Shown: positions 51,001 to 60,213, counted from the first letter of the stretch. The stretch: 64,000 nucleotides of DNA from JAGNEJ01 sp043757865 (GCA_043757865.1 JAYVOP010000077.1:1-64000), one strand, 5' to 3'. The notes: generated by a model not told the origin, from the sequence alone. Numbers and translations: made by a program.

Positions 51001-52398
51001 ATGAAACGCGCGTTGCTCTGTTTGATTCTGGCCAGCCTTGGGGGCTGCTCAGACCGTGCAGAGCAATCGCGGGCGGTGTTGCAGCGGCAGAAACTGGATT
51101 TCTCTGTCGATGATTATTTCAATGCTGCTCGCCAAGGGAAGCTCGAAGCTGTGCAGGCATTTCTCACGGCGGGGATGAAGCCAGAGGTCACGGACGCGCA
51201 GGGAAATACGGCCTTACTCCTAGCCGCCGAGGCGGGGCATGGCCATGTGGTGCGGTTCCTTTTGGAACAACATGCCAAGGCCAACATCGCTCGGGCCGAC
51301 GGGGATACGCCGCTGATCGTGGCCGCTCGTCAGGGGGATCGGGAGGCCGTGCGCGCCTTACTGGACGCGGGTGCGGACGCCAATGCGCGCAATGCGCAAG
51401 ACCTCACGCCGCTGGCCGAAGCCGCGCTGGAAGGCCAAGTGTCCGCGCTGGAAATCCTGGCACCCCACTCCCGCAGTTCCTTGGATTATTCCTTGCAACT
51501 AGCGGCGGTGAAAGGTCGCACGGAAGTAATCGAAGCCTTGCTCAAGGCGGGAGCGAACGTGCTGACGCGCAGTTCAGAGAATCGCACCCCGCTGATGTAT
51601 GCTGCCAAATACGGCCATGCCGAGGCGGTGCGCTTACTTCTGGAACGCGGTTCCAATGCCTTGGCCCTGGATGATGATCTGAAAACTGCCGCCATGTTAG
51701 CAGAAGCCGATTCTCACCCTGAGGCGGTGGCCATTCTCAATGAGCCGCCCGCGCCAACGCTGGCTGTAGAGCCCGGAGAGTTTGGCCCAGTAGTCACGGC
51801 ATCGAATTCTGGCGGAGTGATCCCGAGTCCGCATGGACTAGCGGCTAGCGTGGCGGCTCCCGCCGGGAAATTAAGTGGACATCAATTTACCGAAACCACC
51901 CCCACCGTCTTCGCCAGCGATCTGCGTGCGGTGCTGAAATTTTCCGCCTACCGGGAGCGGCAACTTCCCTTCATCCTCACGCAGGTGGCGGATGATCAGA
52001 GCAGTGCGCAAGTGCAACTCCTCACCGGTACACATGCAGAGGCCACGGTGGCGGTGGGGCAGAGTATTCCGAGCACCCATTTACAGATCGTCTCCGCCAC
52101 CCATCGGCTAGCCGCTTCCAAGGCCGGCCGGGGGAAATTGTTTGATGTGTCCACGGTCTTGGTGCGGGATGAACAATCGGGCGAGCGCGTGCTCGCCCAG
52201 TTGAATCAAGCGGTGACTACCGCCGATAGCTTCGGCGTGCTGCGCGCCACGGCGGATGGCAGCACGTGGGAAACGCGCGTGGGAGATCGTTTCCAATGCG
52301 GCAGCCACCAGTATCGCGTGTTGGATGTGCGTCCCACTCAAGTGCTAGTAGAGGACCGTGCCAGTAAGGAAACGGTGGTGCTGGATGGGATCAAATAA
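51001..52398 (+). CDS. Ankyrin-repeat lipoprotein
   Basis: The 465-residue protein has a lipoprotein signal (MKRALLCLILASLGGCSD, Cys about 17). About six ankyrin repeats occupy residues 35-245, with typical turns such as GNTALLLAAEAGHGHVVRFL, GDTPLIVAARQGDREAVRAL and NRTPLMYAAKYGHAEAVRLL. The C-terminal 190 residues are different and contain two or more small beta-type modules (GQSIPSTHLQIVS, GDRFQCGSHQYRVLDVRPTQ). It should be anchored in the periplasm and act as a binding scaffold. Its start is ten bases after the Gfo/Idh stop, so the two are likely co-transcribed and may interact. Confidence 0.8.
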   Translation: MKRALLCLILASLGGCSDRAEQSRAVLQRQKLDFSVDDYFNAARQGKLEAVQAFLTAGMKPEVTDAQGNTALLLAAEAGHGHVVRFLLEQHAKANIARADGDTPLIVAARQGDREAVRALLDAGADANARNAQDLTPLAEAALEGQVSALEILAPHSRSSLDYSLQLAAVKGRTEVIEALLKAGANVLTRSSENRTPLMYAAKYGHAEAVRLLLERGSNALALDDDLKTAAMLAEADSHPEAVAILNEPPAPTLAVEPGEFGPVVTASNSGGVIPSPHGLAASVAAPAGKLSGHQFTETTPTVFASDLRAVLKFSAYRERQLPFILTQVADDQSSAQVQLLTGTHAEATVAVGQSIPSTHLQIVSATHRLAASKAGRGKLFDVSTVLVRDEQSGERVLAQLNQAVTTADSFGVLRATADGSTWETRVGDRFQCGSHQYRVLDVRPTQVLVEDRASKETVVLDGIK

Positions 52399-52487
52399 GT
52401 CTGGCAGAGCGGCCCATCTGGGAGCAACTTTGCAAATCATGCAGAACCTGCTTGCCGAAGTGGAAAATATTTCCCAGAATTTTATTT

Positions 52488-53594
52488 ATGCTTCCCTCAG
52501 CAGACGAACCCCAGAATCCTTATGAAGACGCCCCGTGGCGTAGCGTGCTGGCTATGCTTGCGGAGCGGGGATTCTGTCCCACGCCATTGCAGGGGTTGAG
52601 CGGGTTTGAGCTGCGGGGAAGGCTGTGGGAATTGCTCTATGCGATGGCGGGGAAGCGGCTGTTCTTTTTTCACAGTGACCATCTGAGTGATCGGGAGTTC
52701 TATCAATGGCTAGAAACGAAGTGGCTGCCGGGGCAGGCGGCGGATTTGCCAGCATCAAGTGAGTGGAATTGCCATGTGGACGTGAGTGAGTCTGGCACGG
52801 CTTCCGCCACGGGGGAGGAGCTGTATTTGCGCTATTATGCGGACGCAGCGCATCGGCAGCATTGGGTCCAGACCCATGCGGCCGAGCGCGTGCCTGCGCA
52901 CCGAGCGTTGCCGCACCATCGGGACCAATATTTACCACGGCCTCATGCTCCCGTGCGCCAGGATTGGCCGCTGCCGGGGTGGCTGGAAGACTGGGAGCAG
53001 GAGGATGACGACGAGGATACAGATGAGGTGGGCTTTGCGGATGGGGATGATCCGTTAGGGCTAGCGGCGGTGGATCGGGAAATCCATCGACGCGCGCAGC
53101 CGATGGATGAGGATGTCCCGTGGTCTGAGGGGCCGAGCTTCTTTGGCGTGCGGACGGATGAAACGGCGTTTCTGCGGCCCATCGATGTCTTGCAGCAGCG
53201 GCACTACACGCCGCTGCCCATGGCGGAACTAACGGAGGAAACGCTGGCCCCGGCCACGTGGGAACTGCTGCATGAGCTAAGCCGCATGAATTTCTACGTG
53301 GTTCATACGGATCATTTGAGTGATGCGGAACTCTACCAGGAACTCACGCAGCAGGTGCTGCGGCAGCGGGTAATCATCCCGGAGCTGCTGGAGACGGCGG
53401 CGTGTTATCACGATTGTGTGCATCGTCGGGGGGATGATGGCGCGGAAGCGGTGGCGCTGTGGCTGACTTACTATGCGAGTGAGCAGGCGCGGCAGGCGTA
53501 TGCGCGGCAGCACCCGGCGGAGTCGGTGCCGACGGTGCGGGCGTTGCCGGAGCGGCGGGATTGGCGGCTGCCGCAGTTGCCGGTGCGGCCCTGA
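52488..53594 (+). CDS. Protein with an internal duplication, function unknown
   Basis: ATG 52488 gives 368 residues (an upstream ATG at 52452 would add 12). The two halves repeat each other. Residues about 40-150 contain WELLYAMAGKRLFFFHSDHL and EELYLRYYADAAHRQHW, then AERVPAHRALPHHRD. Residues about 255-365 contain WELLHELSRMNFYVVHTDHL and VALWLTYYASEQARQAY, then AESVPTVRALPERRD. A very acidic linker (EDDDEDTDE) joins them. No signal peptide or membrane segment is seen, so it is probably cytoplasmic. I recognise no family. The duplication suggests a two-fold pseudo-symmetric fold. Confidence 0.65.
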   Translation: MLPSADEPQNPYEDAPWRSVLAMLAERGFCPTPLQGLSGFELRGRLWELLYAMAGKRLFFFHSDHLSDREFYQWLETKWLPGQAADLPASSEWNCHVDVSESGTASATGEELYLRYYADAAHRQHWVQTHAAERVPAHRALPHHRDQYLPRPHAPVRQDWPLPGWLEDWEQEDDDEDTDEVGFADGDDPLGLAAVDREIHRRAQPMDEDVPWSEGPSFFGVRTDETAFLRPIDVLQQRHYTPLPMAELTEETLAPATWELLHELSRMNFYVVHTDHLSDAELYQELTQQVLRQRVIIPELLETAACYHDCVHRRGDDGAEAVALWLTYYASEQARQAYARQHPAESVPTVRALPERRDWRLPQLPVRP

Positions 53595-53623
53595 GGCCGC
53601 TGTGTGAGGTAGGAGGGGAAAGT

Positions 53624-54916
53624 TTATTTTGCCAGATCCACTTGGATGGGGGCGCGCTCGAAGTCCTCTACGGCTAGCAGCGGCTGGTGCCCATGGCCGA
53701 AGAGTCGGGCGATCCAGCCATCCGGGACGATTTCTAGGCGAGTGTTGTAGGCCGTGGCGATGTCGTTGAAATAAGCGCGGGCCAGGGCGATGCGTTGCTC
53801 CGTGTCTACGAGCTGCGCCTGAAGTTGGCCGAAGGCAGCACTGGCTTTGAGGTCTGGGTAGCGCTCGCCTAACGTCTGGAGGGTATTGGTGAGGCCGCGG
53901 TGCCGCGCCTCGGTGCTGAGGCCTGCGCCTGCGGCGGTCTCGGCCCGCAAAGTGGCTAGGCCGCTCTGCACATCGGCCTCATGGCTCCGCAGCGCTTCCA
54001 CGGCGGCTACGATGCTGGGGATTAGATCATGGCGGCGTTTCAACTGCACTTCCAATGAGGACCAGCCCTGGCGCATCCGATTTCGCACGTCGATCAGCAT
54101 GTTATAGACGAGGATAAACCACGTGATAAAGGCCAGGGTTAGGTAAATGCTGCCGCCCACCACTGCCGCTGGCCACCACACCTGCGGCACGCCACTGAGC
54201 AGCACCGCCGCGCCTGCTGCTAAGCCCATGCCGAGCACGTTTAACCCATGCAGGAACCAGCCCATGCGGCTGAGTAATTGATCCTCCGTTTCCACGGTTA
54301 GCAGGAGCGGAGCCGTCTGCTCGTGCGCTAACTCCGGGGCCACCACGTCTTCCCGCTCCCGCGCTTGGCCGACGACGAACAGTGGGTGATGCAGCGGGAT
54401 GCCGTTCTCGCTAAACTGCCGGACGAACGTGGAATCCATGATCGCCCCGCGGGGCCCCTTGCCATAATAGAACGGATGCCCCGGCGTGCAGGTGTCTGAG
54501 TAGAATGTCTTGGAATGCACCTCCGCCCCATTCGGACGGATCAAGACCACGCCCGTGTCGTCCTGCAGATAAAAGGGCGTTTCCTCACCACCAGAGGCCA
54601 CGTTTGTCCATCCAGACTCAATGCGGGTGCGGGTGCAGCGCTGGCCTTGGTCATCCTCGTATTCCTCCTCCACCTCCCGTCGCCATTCTTCGGAGACGGT
54701 ATAGGAATAGAGGACGCACGTTTCTTCAGCTAAGAAGGAACGCAGCGTTTGCTCGCTCTCAGCGGTGCCTTTCAATTCCACGAGGCCGATGAAAATGCCC
54801 TGGGTCTTGGAGGTCGGTAAATTCCCAATCAACCGCCGCCGTCGGTTCGTCCGGTGACTGCCCCAGAGACAAAGCAGGGACAGGATGGGCAGCAAAATGG
54901 AGAAGAAGAGCGGCAT
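53624..54916 (-). CDS. GIDE (E3-ligase-like)-LemA fusion membrane protein
   Basis: The 430-residue protein starts with a membrane segment (MPLFFSILLPILSLLCLWGS). Residues about 40-200 resemble the GIDE/BAM domain found in mitochondrial MUL1 and in bacterial relatives (GLVELKGTAESEQTLRSFLA, GWTNVASGGEETPFYLQDDT, GVVLIRPNGAEV, ENGIPLHHPLFVVG). Two more membrane segments follow (about 228-275). The C-terminal part (about 285-430) is a LemA domain: LIDVRNRMRQGWSSLEVQLK, RRHDLIPSIVAAVEAL and ARAYFNDIATAYNTRLE. The two families are known in bacteria as separate proteins; their joining suggests a shared membrane-stress or envelope role. The first 88 bases overlap the end of the phosphatidyltransferase gene in another frame. 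Confidence 0.75.
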   Translation of the reverse strand: MPLFFSILLPILSLLCLWGSHRTNRRRRLIGNLPTSKTQGIFIGLVELKGTAESEQTLRSFLAEETCVLYSYTVSEEWRREVEEEYEDDQGQRCTRTRIESGWTNVASGGEETPFYLQDDTGVVLIRPNGAEVHSKTFYSDTCTPGHPFYYGKGPRGAIMDSTFVRQFSENGIPLHHPLFVVGQAREREDVVAPELAHEQTAPLLLTVETEDQLLSRMGWFLHGLNVLGMGLAAGAAVLLSGVPQVWWPAAVVGGSIYLTLAFITWFILVYNMLIDVRNRMRQGWSSLEVQLKRRHDLIPSIVAAVEALRSHEADVQSGLATLRAETAAGAGLSTEARHRGLTNTLQTLGERYPDLKASAAFGQLQAQLVDTEQRIALARAYFNDIATAYNTRLEIVPDGWIARLFGHGHQPLLAVEDFERAPIQVDLAK

Positions 54917-55719
54917 GGCGGAGGAAGTGGCTGCCCATCACCCGGCCCGTAAACTTCGTCAAGGGGTCCTCTGCCGCTGGCTGCGAGTTCGCGGTGGCTC
55001 TTAAACAGATAAATCACTAACGCGATGGTGGCAAAGACCCCATAGCCGATCATAAACTCGACAAATGTAGAGGTCATCCATGCCACCGCCATTAACAGCC
55101 GGAAAACAGGTGTATCCAAGCAAAACGCCACGATCCGAGCCGCCCACCAAAATGGCGTATGGGCGCGCTCATCCTGGTATTGTTTCGCCCCCCCATGGTC
55201 CACATAGCCCTTAAGCCAAATCACGAGCGCGAGGGCGATGTTAGGCACGGAGGTAAAGAGAATCATGGGCCCCACCCAAGTCAGCAACATTTCATGCCGA
55301 GCCGGAGCCTGGAGGCAGAGAATGCCAGGGATGCACAACATCGCGATCCCATCCAAGGTCTTATCCAAAATGGCCCCAAATGCCGTGGTGGATCCGGTCC
55401 CGCGCGCCAGCACGCCATCTGCGCAGTCCAAGATGTAGGCTAGTTGCGTTCCTACTAACAGCACTAGACCGCCATACCACACATCCTCTATCAACCCCGC
55501 CATCACTGCCGCTGCAATGCCCACGAGGAAGCTGAGGATACTGACAAAATTGGGGGTGAGCCGCAGCACATAAGCCAGATAAGCCAGCCGCACCCCCAGC
55601 GGATAGGAAAAAGCCCGCGTGCCCATTGAGGCGGAGGGCACGATCCCGTGAGGAACAAAATCCGCTAGCGCTAGGTTAGTGCTAGGCTCAGCAGCGGCGG
55701 AGGGGGCGGGACTGAGCAT
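54829..55719 (-). CDS. CDP-alcohol phosphatidyltransferase family enzyme
   Basis: The 296-residue membrane enzyme carries the complete family signature: D-x2-DG-x2-AR-x8-G-x3-D-x3-D, seen as DCADGVLARGTG (about residues 95-106) followed by FGAILDKTLDG (about 111-121). About six membrane segments surround it. It would transfer a phosphatidyl group from CDP-diacylglycerol, or a related CDP donor, to an alcohol such as glycerol phosphate, inositol or an archaetidyl-type acceptor; the sequence does not settle which. The C-terminal 30 residues (Pro/Cys/Ser-rich) lie in the overlap with the GIDE-LemA gene and look non-conserved. It is divergent from the methyltransferase gene. Confidence 0.85.
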   Translation of the reverse strand: MLSPAPSAAAEPSTNLALADFVPHGIVPSASMGTRAFSYPLGVRLAYLAYVLRLTPNFVSILSFLVGIAAAVMAGLIEDVWYGGLVLLVGTQLAYILDCADGVLARGTGSTTAFGAILDKTLDGIAMLCIPGILCLQAPARHEMLLTWVGPMILFTSVPNIALALVIWLKGYVDHGGAKQYQDERAHTPFWWAARIVAFCLDTPVFRLLMAVAWMTSTFVEFMIGYGVFATIALVIYLFKSHRELAASGRGPLDEVYGPGDGQPLPPPCRSSSPFCCPSCPCFVSGAVTGRTDGGG

Positions 55720-55791
55720 GACTCGGTTAAAGGAATGGGGGGGAGGAGAAATCTGACATTCTTGTAACCAATGATCTCGCCCGTCGTCAAG

Positions 55792-55808
55792 GGTAGAGTG
55801 ACTCTACC
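55792..55808. promoter_or_regulatory. Palindrome in a divergent promoter region (candidate operator)
   Basis: GGTAGAGT-G-ACTCTACC is a perfect 17-base palindrome between the divergent phosphatidyltransferase and methyltransferase genes. The ten-base direct repeats ACCAATGATC lie at 55767-55776 and 55806-55815, the second overlapping the palindrome. A regulator binding site is plausible, or a small terminator-like stem; no T-tract follows. Confidence 0.35.
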
Positions 55809-55914
55809 AATGATCGTGAACGCTGCTATTTTGACTGCTCAGGGAAGCGTGAATTTGGTTGCATTCTAAAATATTTGTCATAATCAACGCCCCATTTCCT
55901 CCTTCTTGTTCCCC

Positions 55915-56556
55915 ATGCCACACCGTAAAGCGAGCCACCTCGACTTCATTTCCTACTGGGATTCCTTCTACCGCCAAGACCACTTGCAAGAGCCGAGTGA
56001 TTTTGCCGCTTTTGTGCACCGCGTCTTTTTGGCTAGCGGACAGTCTGTCCTGGAGATCGGCTGTGGCAACGGCCGCGACGCCCATTTTCTCAGTCGCGCG
56101 GGGATGAAAGTCACCGGGGTGGACCTCTCTGCAGAGGCCATCGCCCAGTGCCGGGAAGGCAATCATCGGGCGGAGTTTATTCAGGGGGATTTCTCAGAGT
56201 TGCATTTGCCCGAGCGTTTTCATAACATTTATTCCCGGTTCACGCTTCATTCTGTGGACGAGGCGGCAGAGAGACGCACCTTGGCTGGCGTGGCGGAGCA
56301 TCTGGCACCGGGGGGCACTTTTTTTATCGAAGTGCGCACTATCCTGGATGAACTTTGTGGCCAAGGAGAGCGGATCTCCGAGAAGGAATGGATCCACCAG
56401 GGGCACTACCGCCGCTTCATCATCCCGGAAAATCTGCTCGGTCGGCTGCGTAAGGCGGGATTCCTCCCCCATTACATTCATCTGGCTAGAGGCCTGGCGC
56501 GGTGGCAGTCCCAGGACCCTATCGTCCTGCGCGTCGCAGTCAAACTAGCCGCATAG
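55915..56556 (+). CDS. Class I SAM-dependent methyltransferase
   Basis: ATG 55915 gives 213 residues. The SAM-binding motif I is SVLEIGCGNGRDAHFLSRAG (about 45-64), motif II acidic loop VTGVDLSAEAI, motif III FIQGDFSEL, and post-motif LAPGGTFFIEVR. The whole resembles TehB/UbiE-type methyltransferases acting on small molecules; the substrate is not visible. The N-terminal HLDFISYWDSFY is unlike most housekeeping members. It stands alone, divergent from the phosphatidyltransferase, with about 150 bases before the next gene. Confidence 0.85.
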   Translation: MPHRKASHLDFISYWDSFYRQDHLQEPSDFAAFVHRVFLASGQSVLEIGCGNGRDAHFLSRAGMKVTGVDLSAEAIAQCREGNHRAEFIQGDFSELHLPERFHNIYSRFTLHSVDEAAERRTLAGVAEHLAPGGTFFIEVRTILDELCGQGERISEKEWIHQGHYRRFIIPENLLGRLRKAGFLPHYIHLARGLARWQSQDPIVLRVAVKLAA

Positions 56557-56609
56557 ATGCAGAGATAGGCAAAATTTGAAAAAATTTCACGCCTAACTTC
56601 ATTCCAAGA

Positions 56610-56639
56610 TTGACACTCCGTAGGAATTTCTCTTACGCT
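56610..56639 (+). promoter_or_regulatory. Candidate promoter of the pseudopilin cassette
   Basis: A consensus -35 hexamer TTGACA (56610-56615) is followed after 18 bases by TACGCT (56634-56639), a poor -10. The start would be near 56646, giving a leader of about 65 bases to the ATG at 56710. Confidence 0.4.
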
Positions 56640-56709
56640 CGGTATGTGCAATGTAAATAATCCATCGCGCACTCAGCCCACACGCCCCCTCCATCCCCCC
56701 CCTGCGAAT

Positions 56710-59547
56710 ATGAAAACTCCCTTTCGTTCCCTGGCCAGTGCCGGTCTTCGTTTCCTCGCCTTGCTGTTTCCGCTCACTGCCTACTCCCAGGAGGCCATTC
56801 CGTTAGTGGAAAATGACGCCACTTGGAGTGTTTTCGATAATGGAAGCACCCCTACCGGCACCCCGGATTGGAAGCAGTATAACCACGTGCAGACCGGGGC
56901 GTGGAGATCCGCCGTCGGGCCTTTCGGGTATAAGGTGGATGCCGCCTCCCCCACCACTCCCAGCAAAACCGTGACTGAGAAATGTGTGGCCCAAACCCTG
57001 CTGAATTACAGCGTGGGTAACAACCAGCCCGCCAACAAATACGTCACCACTTATTTCCGGAAAACCTTTGACCTCACTGCTACGCAGATTGCTGGTATTG
57101 GAGCCCTCAAGATGGGGGGGCGGTGGGATGATGGGATCGTCGTTTATATCAATGGCATCGAGGTTAGACGGGAAAATATGGCGGCGGGCACCCCGGTTTA
57201 TGCCACCCTAGCATCAGCCGCGATTACCCCGACCGACGACCAAGTTTTTGCCTCATATAATTTTACCACCGGGACTACGAACTTCTTGCGGGTGGGGACC
57301 AACGTCTTGGCCATAGAACTCCACCAGGCGAGTATCAGTAGCTCAGATACTTTTTTGGATATCAATCTCTCCGCCCTGCCCTCGGTGTCATGTGCTGGGG
57401 ATGTGACGGTGGGCGCGTATCAAGATTTTGATTTTAGTTGGACGCAGCCCAACGGGCCTGGAACCTCACCCAAGCAGTTCAACCGGAACAACGACCAGTC
57501 CCAGCTCAGATATACGCTGGTCTATAGCAAAGTAGATACTGCTCAAACCGGATTCGGTACCGATCCCGTGCGTTATGAGCCCACTTCCTTCAGCACTGGA
57601 CAAGTAAAGATCCAACGCAACACGAACTTCACGATACTAACAGAACGGATCGACGCGCAAAATTTCAAAAACATCCGGGCCTCCGTGGATTTGCGCTCAG
57701 AAACTGATGCCACCCCCTGGACTGCCACGGATCTTCTCCAGGGCTCCCTGCTTTACAGTACGGATGGTGCGCATTACACAGAGGTGCCCTGGTTCAAATA
57801 CCAAGCAGGCGCAGGCTCCACTACTACCACCGTCCTGGTTTCTGAAACTCAGGCAAATCATTGGCAAGTGCCCACGATCGCTGCGGATACGCCAAGCGCG
57901 ACCGCCACCGTGACTGCTGGTAAGGTCACGTCCATTGTCGTAAACTCGACCCAGCAAGGCGGCGGCTATGCCACCCCTCCGACGGTGAGCTTCAGTGGTA
58001 GTGCTGGAACTGGTGCCACCGCTACCGCAGTCCTCACCGCAGGGAAAGTTACCTCCGTAACGGTCAATAACCAGGGGAGCGGTTATACCTCGGCTCCAGT
58101 GGTTTCATTTACCTCCGCCACCTCCCCTATCCGGACTACGAATCCCTCGGATTATGCCGCCTTTAAGCCAGCGACTTGGACGGATTTCAAAACCCCGGGT
58201 GCGTCTGTGTTGAATACCTCCCACGGGTGGCATCCAGGCAACATCCCCGCCGTGCCTCCAGCTGTGAAACAGTTGGGTGGCCTGGGTTATGACCTCAGTC
58301 TTACCCCGTATGACTATAATCAATTTTTAGACGCTTCGAGCATCTCCACCCTCAAATCCGAAATGCTCTTTACTGCCACTCCTTCCTATGCAGGGGAAAC
58401 CCGGCTGAACGTCAGAATTCCGTTCACTGTGCCCAGCGTGCCGGGGAATTTTATCACTTCCATGATCAAGGCAGAACTCGCCTTGCGCTATGATGACTCC
58501 ATAGCCGTCTGGGTTGCTAGTGACAAAGACGCGACCACCCGAGCGGGGGTCAAGCTGAACCTGGGCATCGCCACCGAACCCGCCACGGATAGTGCCAATC
58601 CCACGGGCCGTGACGATTCCCTGGCCATGGTTCCAGTGATTTATGACATCACGACCCAACTGAAAGCCATTATTATTCCTGGTGCTAGCAATGTCCTGAT
58701 CATCCGTGGATACAATGCGGGTTCCGGCAGTAATGACCTCCTCGTGCAATCAAAACTCACCGTGACCGCCCCCGTAGTGGATGAAAACAGCCCCGCCGCT
58801 CTTGATAGCGCGGCCTTTTTAATGACCACGAAAACGAGCCCGCTGGGGTTAATTCCCGACGGGGTTACGTCCCTGAAAATCAAAATCGATGGCAAAATCA
58901 CGGGCGAGGCTAATGAGCTAGACGTGCAGTCCTACTACATCGATAATCTGACCACCAGCGGAGATGCTAAATCCGCCATCAACTTGGGGAGCACCTTGGG
59001 AATTCAACTTCCAACGAGCAAATATACCTTTGCCCAACGGCAACCCATGGCGGACGCGGATGGGGATGGCATCTCTAATCTCCTGGAGTATGCTTTTGGC
59101 ACCGATGCAGGGGTGGCGGCACGTTTCACCACTCTGCCGAGCAATCAGTCCCAAAGCATCACCCCCACCTTTTTCGTGGATGCAGACGGCTTCGTAACCA
59201 TGAAGTTCAGAGTGCTCGGCAATGGGGCCGCCATTGATAACAAGTTTGATAGCAACGGTTATATCCAGGTGAATGATATTCTCTACCAAGCGGAATCCAT
59301 TGATGACGCGGGCATCATTGGAGACTGGCAAAGCCGGGAATTCGGCTGGGTTAGCACCGTGTCCAATAACGACGATAAAACCAGCACCGTGACCATCAAA
59401 CGTCTGACTCAGGACGTCGCGACTCCTGGACACCCAACCGGATTCCCCATCCCACGGTATTTTTACCGCATCCGTGTCAGCACCTTCCGGGACGCCTGGG
59501 TAAACGATGTCACGGAAGCCACAAAGTGCCCATTCCCAGAACTGTAA
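56710..59547 (+). CDS. Large secreted protein preceding the pseudopilin genes
   Basis: ATG 56710 gives 945 residues with a signal peptide (MKTPFRSLASAGLRFLALLF, cleavage near YSQ). Residues about 90-220 look like a galactose-binding or jelly-roll module (YFRKTFDLTATQIAGIGALK, VYINGIEVRRENM, TNVLAIELHQ). Around 395-475 two related glycine-rich repeats occur (GGGYATPPTVSFSGSAGTGA and GSGYTSAPVVSF). Near residue 780 lies the DxDGDG module (DADGDGISNLLEYAFGTDA). It is the first gene of a plus-strand run with three prepilin-like genes and a DUF1800 gene, separated by 96 bases from the first. It has no prepilin motif itself, so it may be the exported substrate or a surface component. Function is inferred only. 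Confidence 0.65.
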   Translation: MKTPFRSLASAGLRFLALLFPLTAYSQEAIPLVENDATWSVFDNGSTPTGTPDWKQYNHVQTGAWRSAVGPFGYKVDAASPTTPSKTVTEKCVAQTLLNYSVGNNQPANKYVTTYFRKTFDLTATQIAGIGALKMGGRWDDGIVVYINGIEVRRENMAAGTPVYATLASAAITPTDDQVFASYNFTTGTTNFLRVGTNVLAIELHQASISSSDTFLDINLSALPSVSCAGDVTVGAYQDFDFSWTQPNGPGTSPKQFNRNNDQSQLRYTLVYSKVDTAQTGFGTDPVRYEPTSFSTGQVKIQRNTNFTILTERIDAQNFKNIRASVDLRSETDATPWTATDLLQGSLLYSTDGAHYTEVPWFKYQAGAGSTTTTVLVSETQANHWQVPTIAADTPSATATVTAGKVTSIVVNSTQQGGGYATPPTVSFSGSAGTGATATAVLTAGKVTSVTVNNQGSGYTSAPVVSFTSATSPIRTTNPSDYAAFKPATWTDFKTPGASVLNTSHGWHPGNIPAVPPAVKQLGGLGYDLSLTPYDYNQFLDASSISTLKSEMLFTATPSYAGETRLNVRIPFTVPSVPGNFITSMIKAELALRYDDSIAVWVASDKDATTRAGVKLNLGIATEPATDSANPTGRDDSLAMVPVIYDITTQLKAIIIPGASNVLIIRGYNAGSGSNDLLVQSKLTVTAPVVDENSPAALDSAAFLMTTKTSPLGLIPDGVTSLKIKIDGKITGEANELDVQSYYIDNLTTSGDAKSAINLGSTLGIQLPTSKYTFAQRQPMADADGDGISNLLEYAFGTDAGVAARFTTLPSNQSQSITPTFFVDADGFVTMKFRVLGNGAAIDNKFDSNGYIQVNDILYQAESIDDAGIIGDWQSREFGWVSTVSNNDDKTSTVTIKRLTQDVATPGHPTGFPIPRYFYRIRVSTFRDAWVNDVTEATKCPFPEL

Positions 59548-59643
59548 CGCCACCAAGCCAGCCCCATATTTCGAGAACCGTAGATTTTCCTTGCCAACTT
59601 TGCCATGTAAATGCATTGTAAACACAAATTCAGAAAATACCCG

Positions 59644-60213
59644 ATGAAAACAATTCACCATCCAAATAACCAAGGCTTCAGTCTCATCGAAGTGATCGTC
59701 GCCATGGGCATTGTCTCCACTGTGATGGTTGGGCTCATCGGCATTATGCCGAGTGGAGTCGCCAGCCTGCATGAAGCCTCCACTGTGGCCATTCAATCAC
59801 GCATTGTGCAAGAACTAGTAAGTGATGCGCAACAATCTACCTGGAATGATGTAGCCCCCAGCGCCAATACCGTTCCGCAGCCCAAACTCACGGAAATCTT
59901 GGGGACGAGCAATATGCGAAAATATGATTCCCAAGGAAACCTTCTGACCGGAGCATCAGGTGCCAACCAGAGCGTTACCTACGTGGCGCTGACGGAGCTA
60001 GATACGGCATCCACGTCAACCGGAGGCCCCGTAATTATGGGCTATGGAGCGGGATATACGCATCTCCGCCGGGTCAATATTTATGTGGAATACACTCCCG
60101 GTGGGCGAACGCCCTCCCCCAAGGACATCACCCATAGTAAATTCGTTAAGAAATACAGCTTACTGCTCGCTAACATGGGAACCAACGAAGGTATCACTGG
60201 AGGCGCTAATTAA
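59644..60213 (+). CDS. Prepilin-like protein, Verru_Chthon cassette protein B type
   Basis: ATG 59644 gives 189 residues. A short basic leader ends at the type IV prepilin cleavage site NQG/FSLIEVIVAMGI with Glu at +5, followed by a hydrophobic helix (STVMVGLIGIMPSG). The rest is a small globular domain. Size, motif and gene order fit the B member of the pseudopilin cassette described in Verrucomicrobium and Chthoniobacter, whose function is unknown. The next cassette gene follows after 35 bases. Cleavage by a prepilin peptidase and assembly into a pseudopilus-like structure are expected from the motif; no peptidase or ATPase gene is in the window. Confidence 0.78.
   Translation: MKTIHHPNNQGFSLIEVIVAMGIVSTVMVGLIGIMPSGVASLHEASTVAIQSRIVQELVSDAQQSTWNDVAPSANTVPQPKLTEILGTSNMRKYDSQGNLLTGASGANQSVTYVALTELDTASTSTGGPVIMGYGAGYTHLRRVNIYVEYTPGGRTPSPKDITHSKFVKKYSLLLANMGTNEGITGGAN

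Noticed and set aside
58918..59796. 292-residue minus-strand frame
   Set aside because: Antisense to the large secreted protein and the first pseudopilin gene; no recognisable product.
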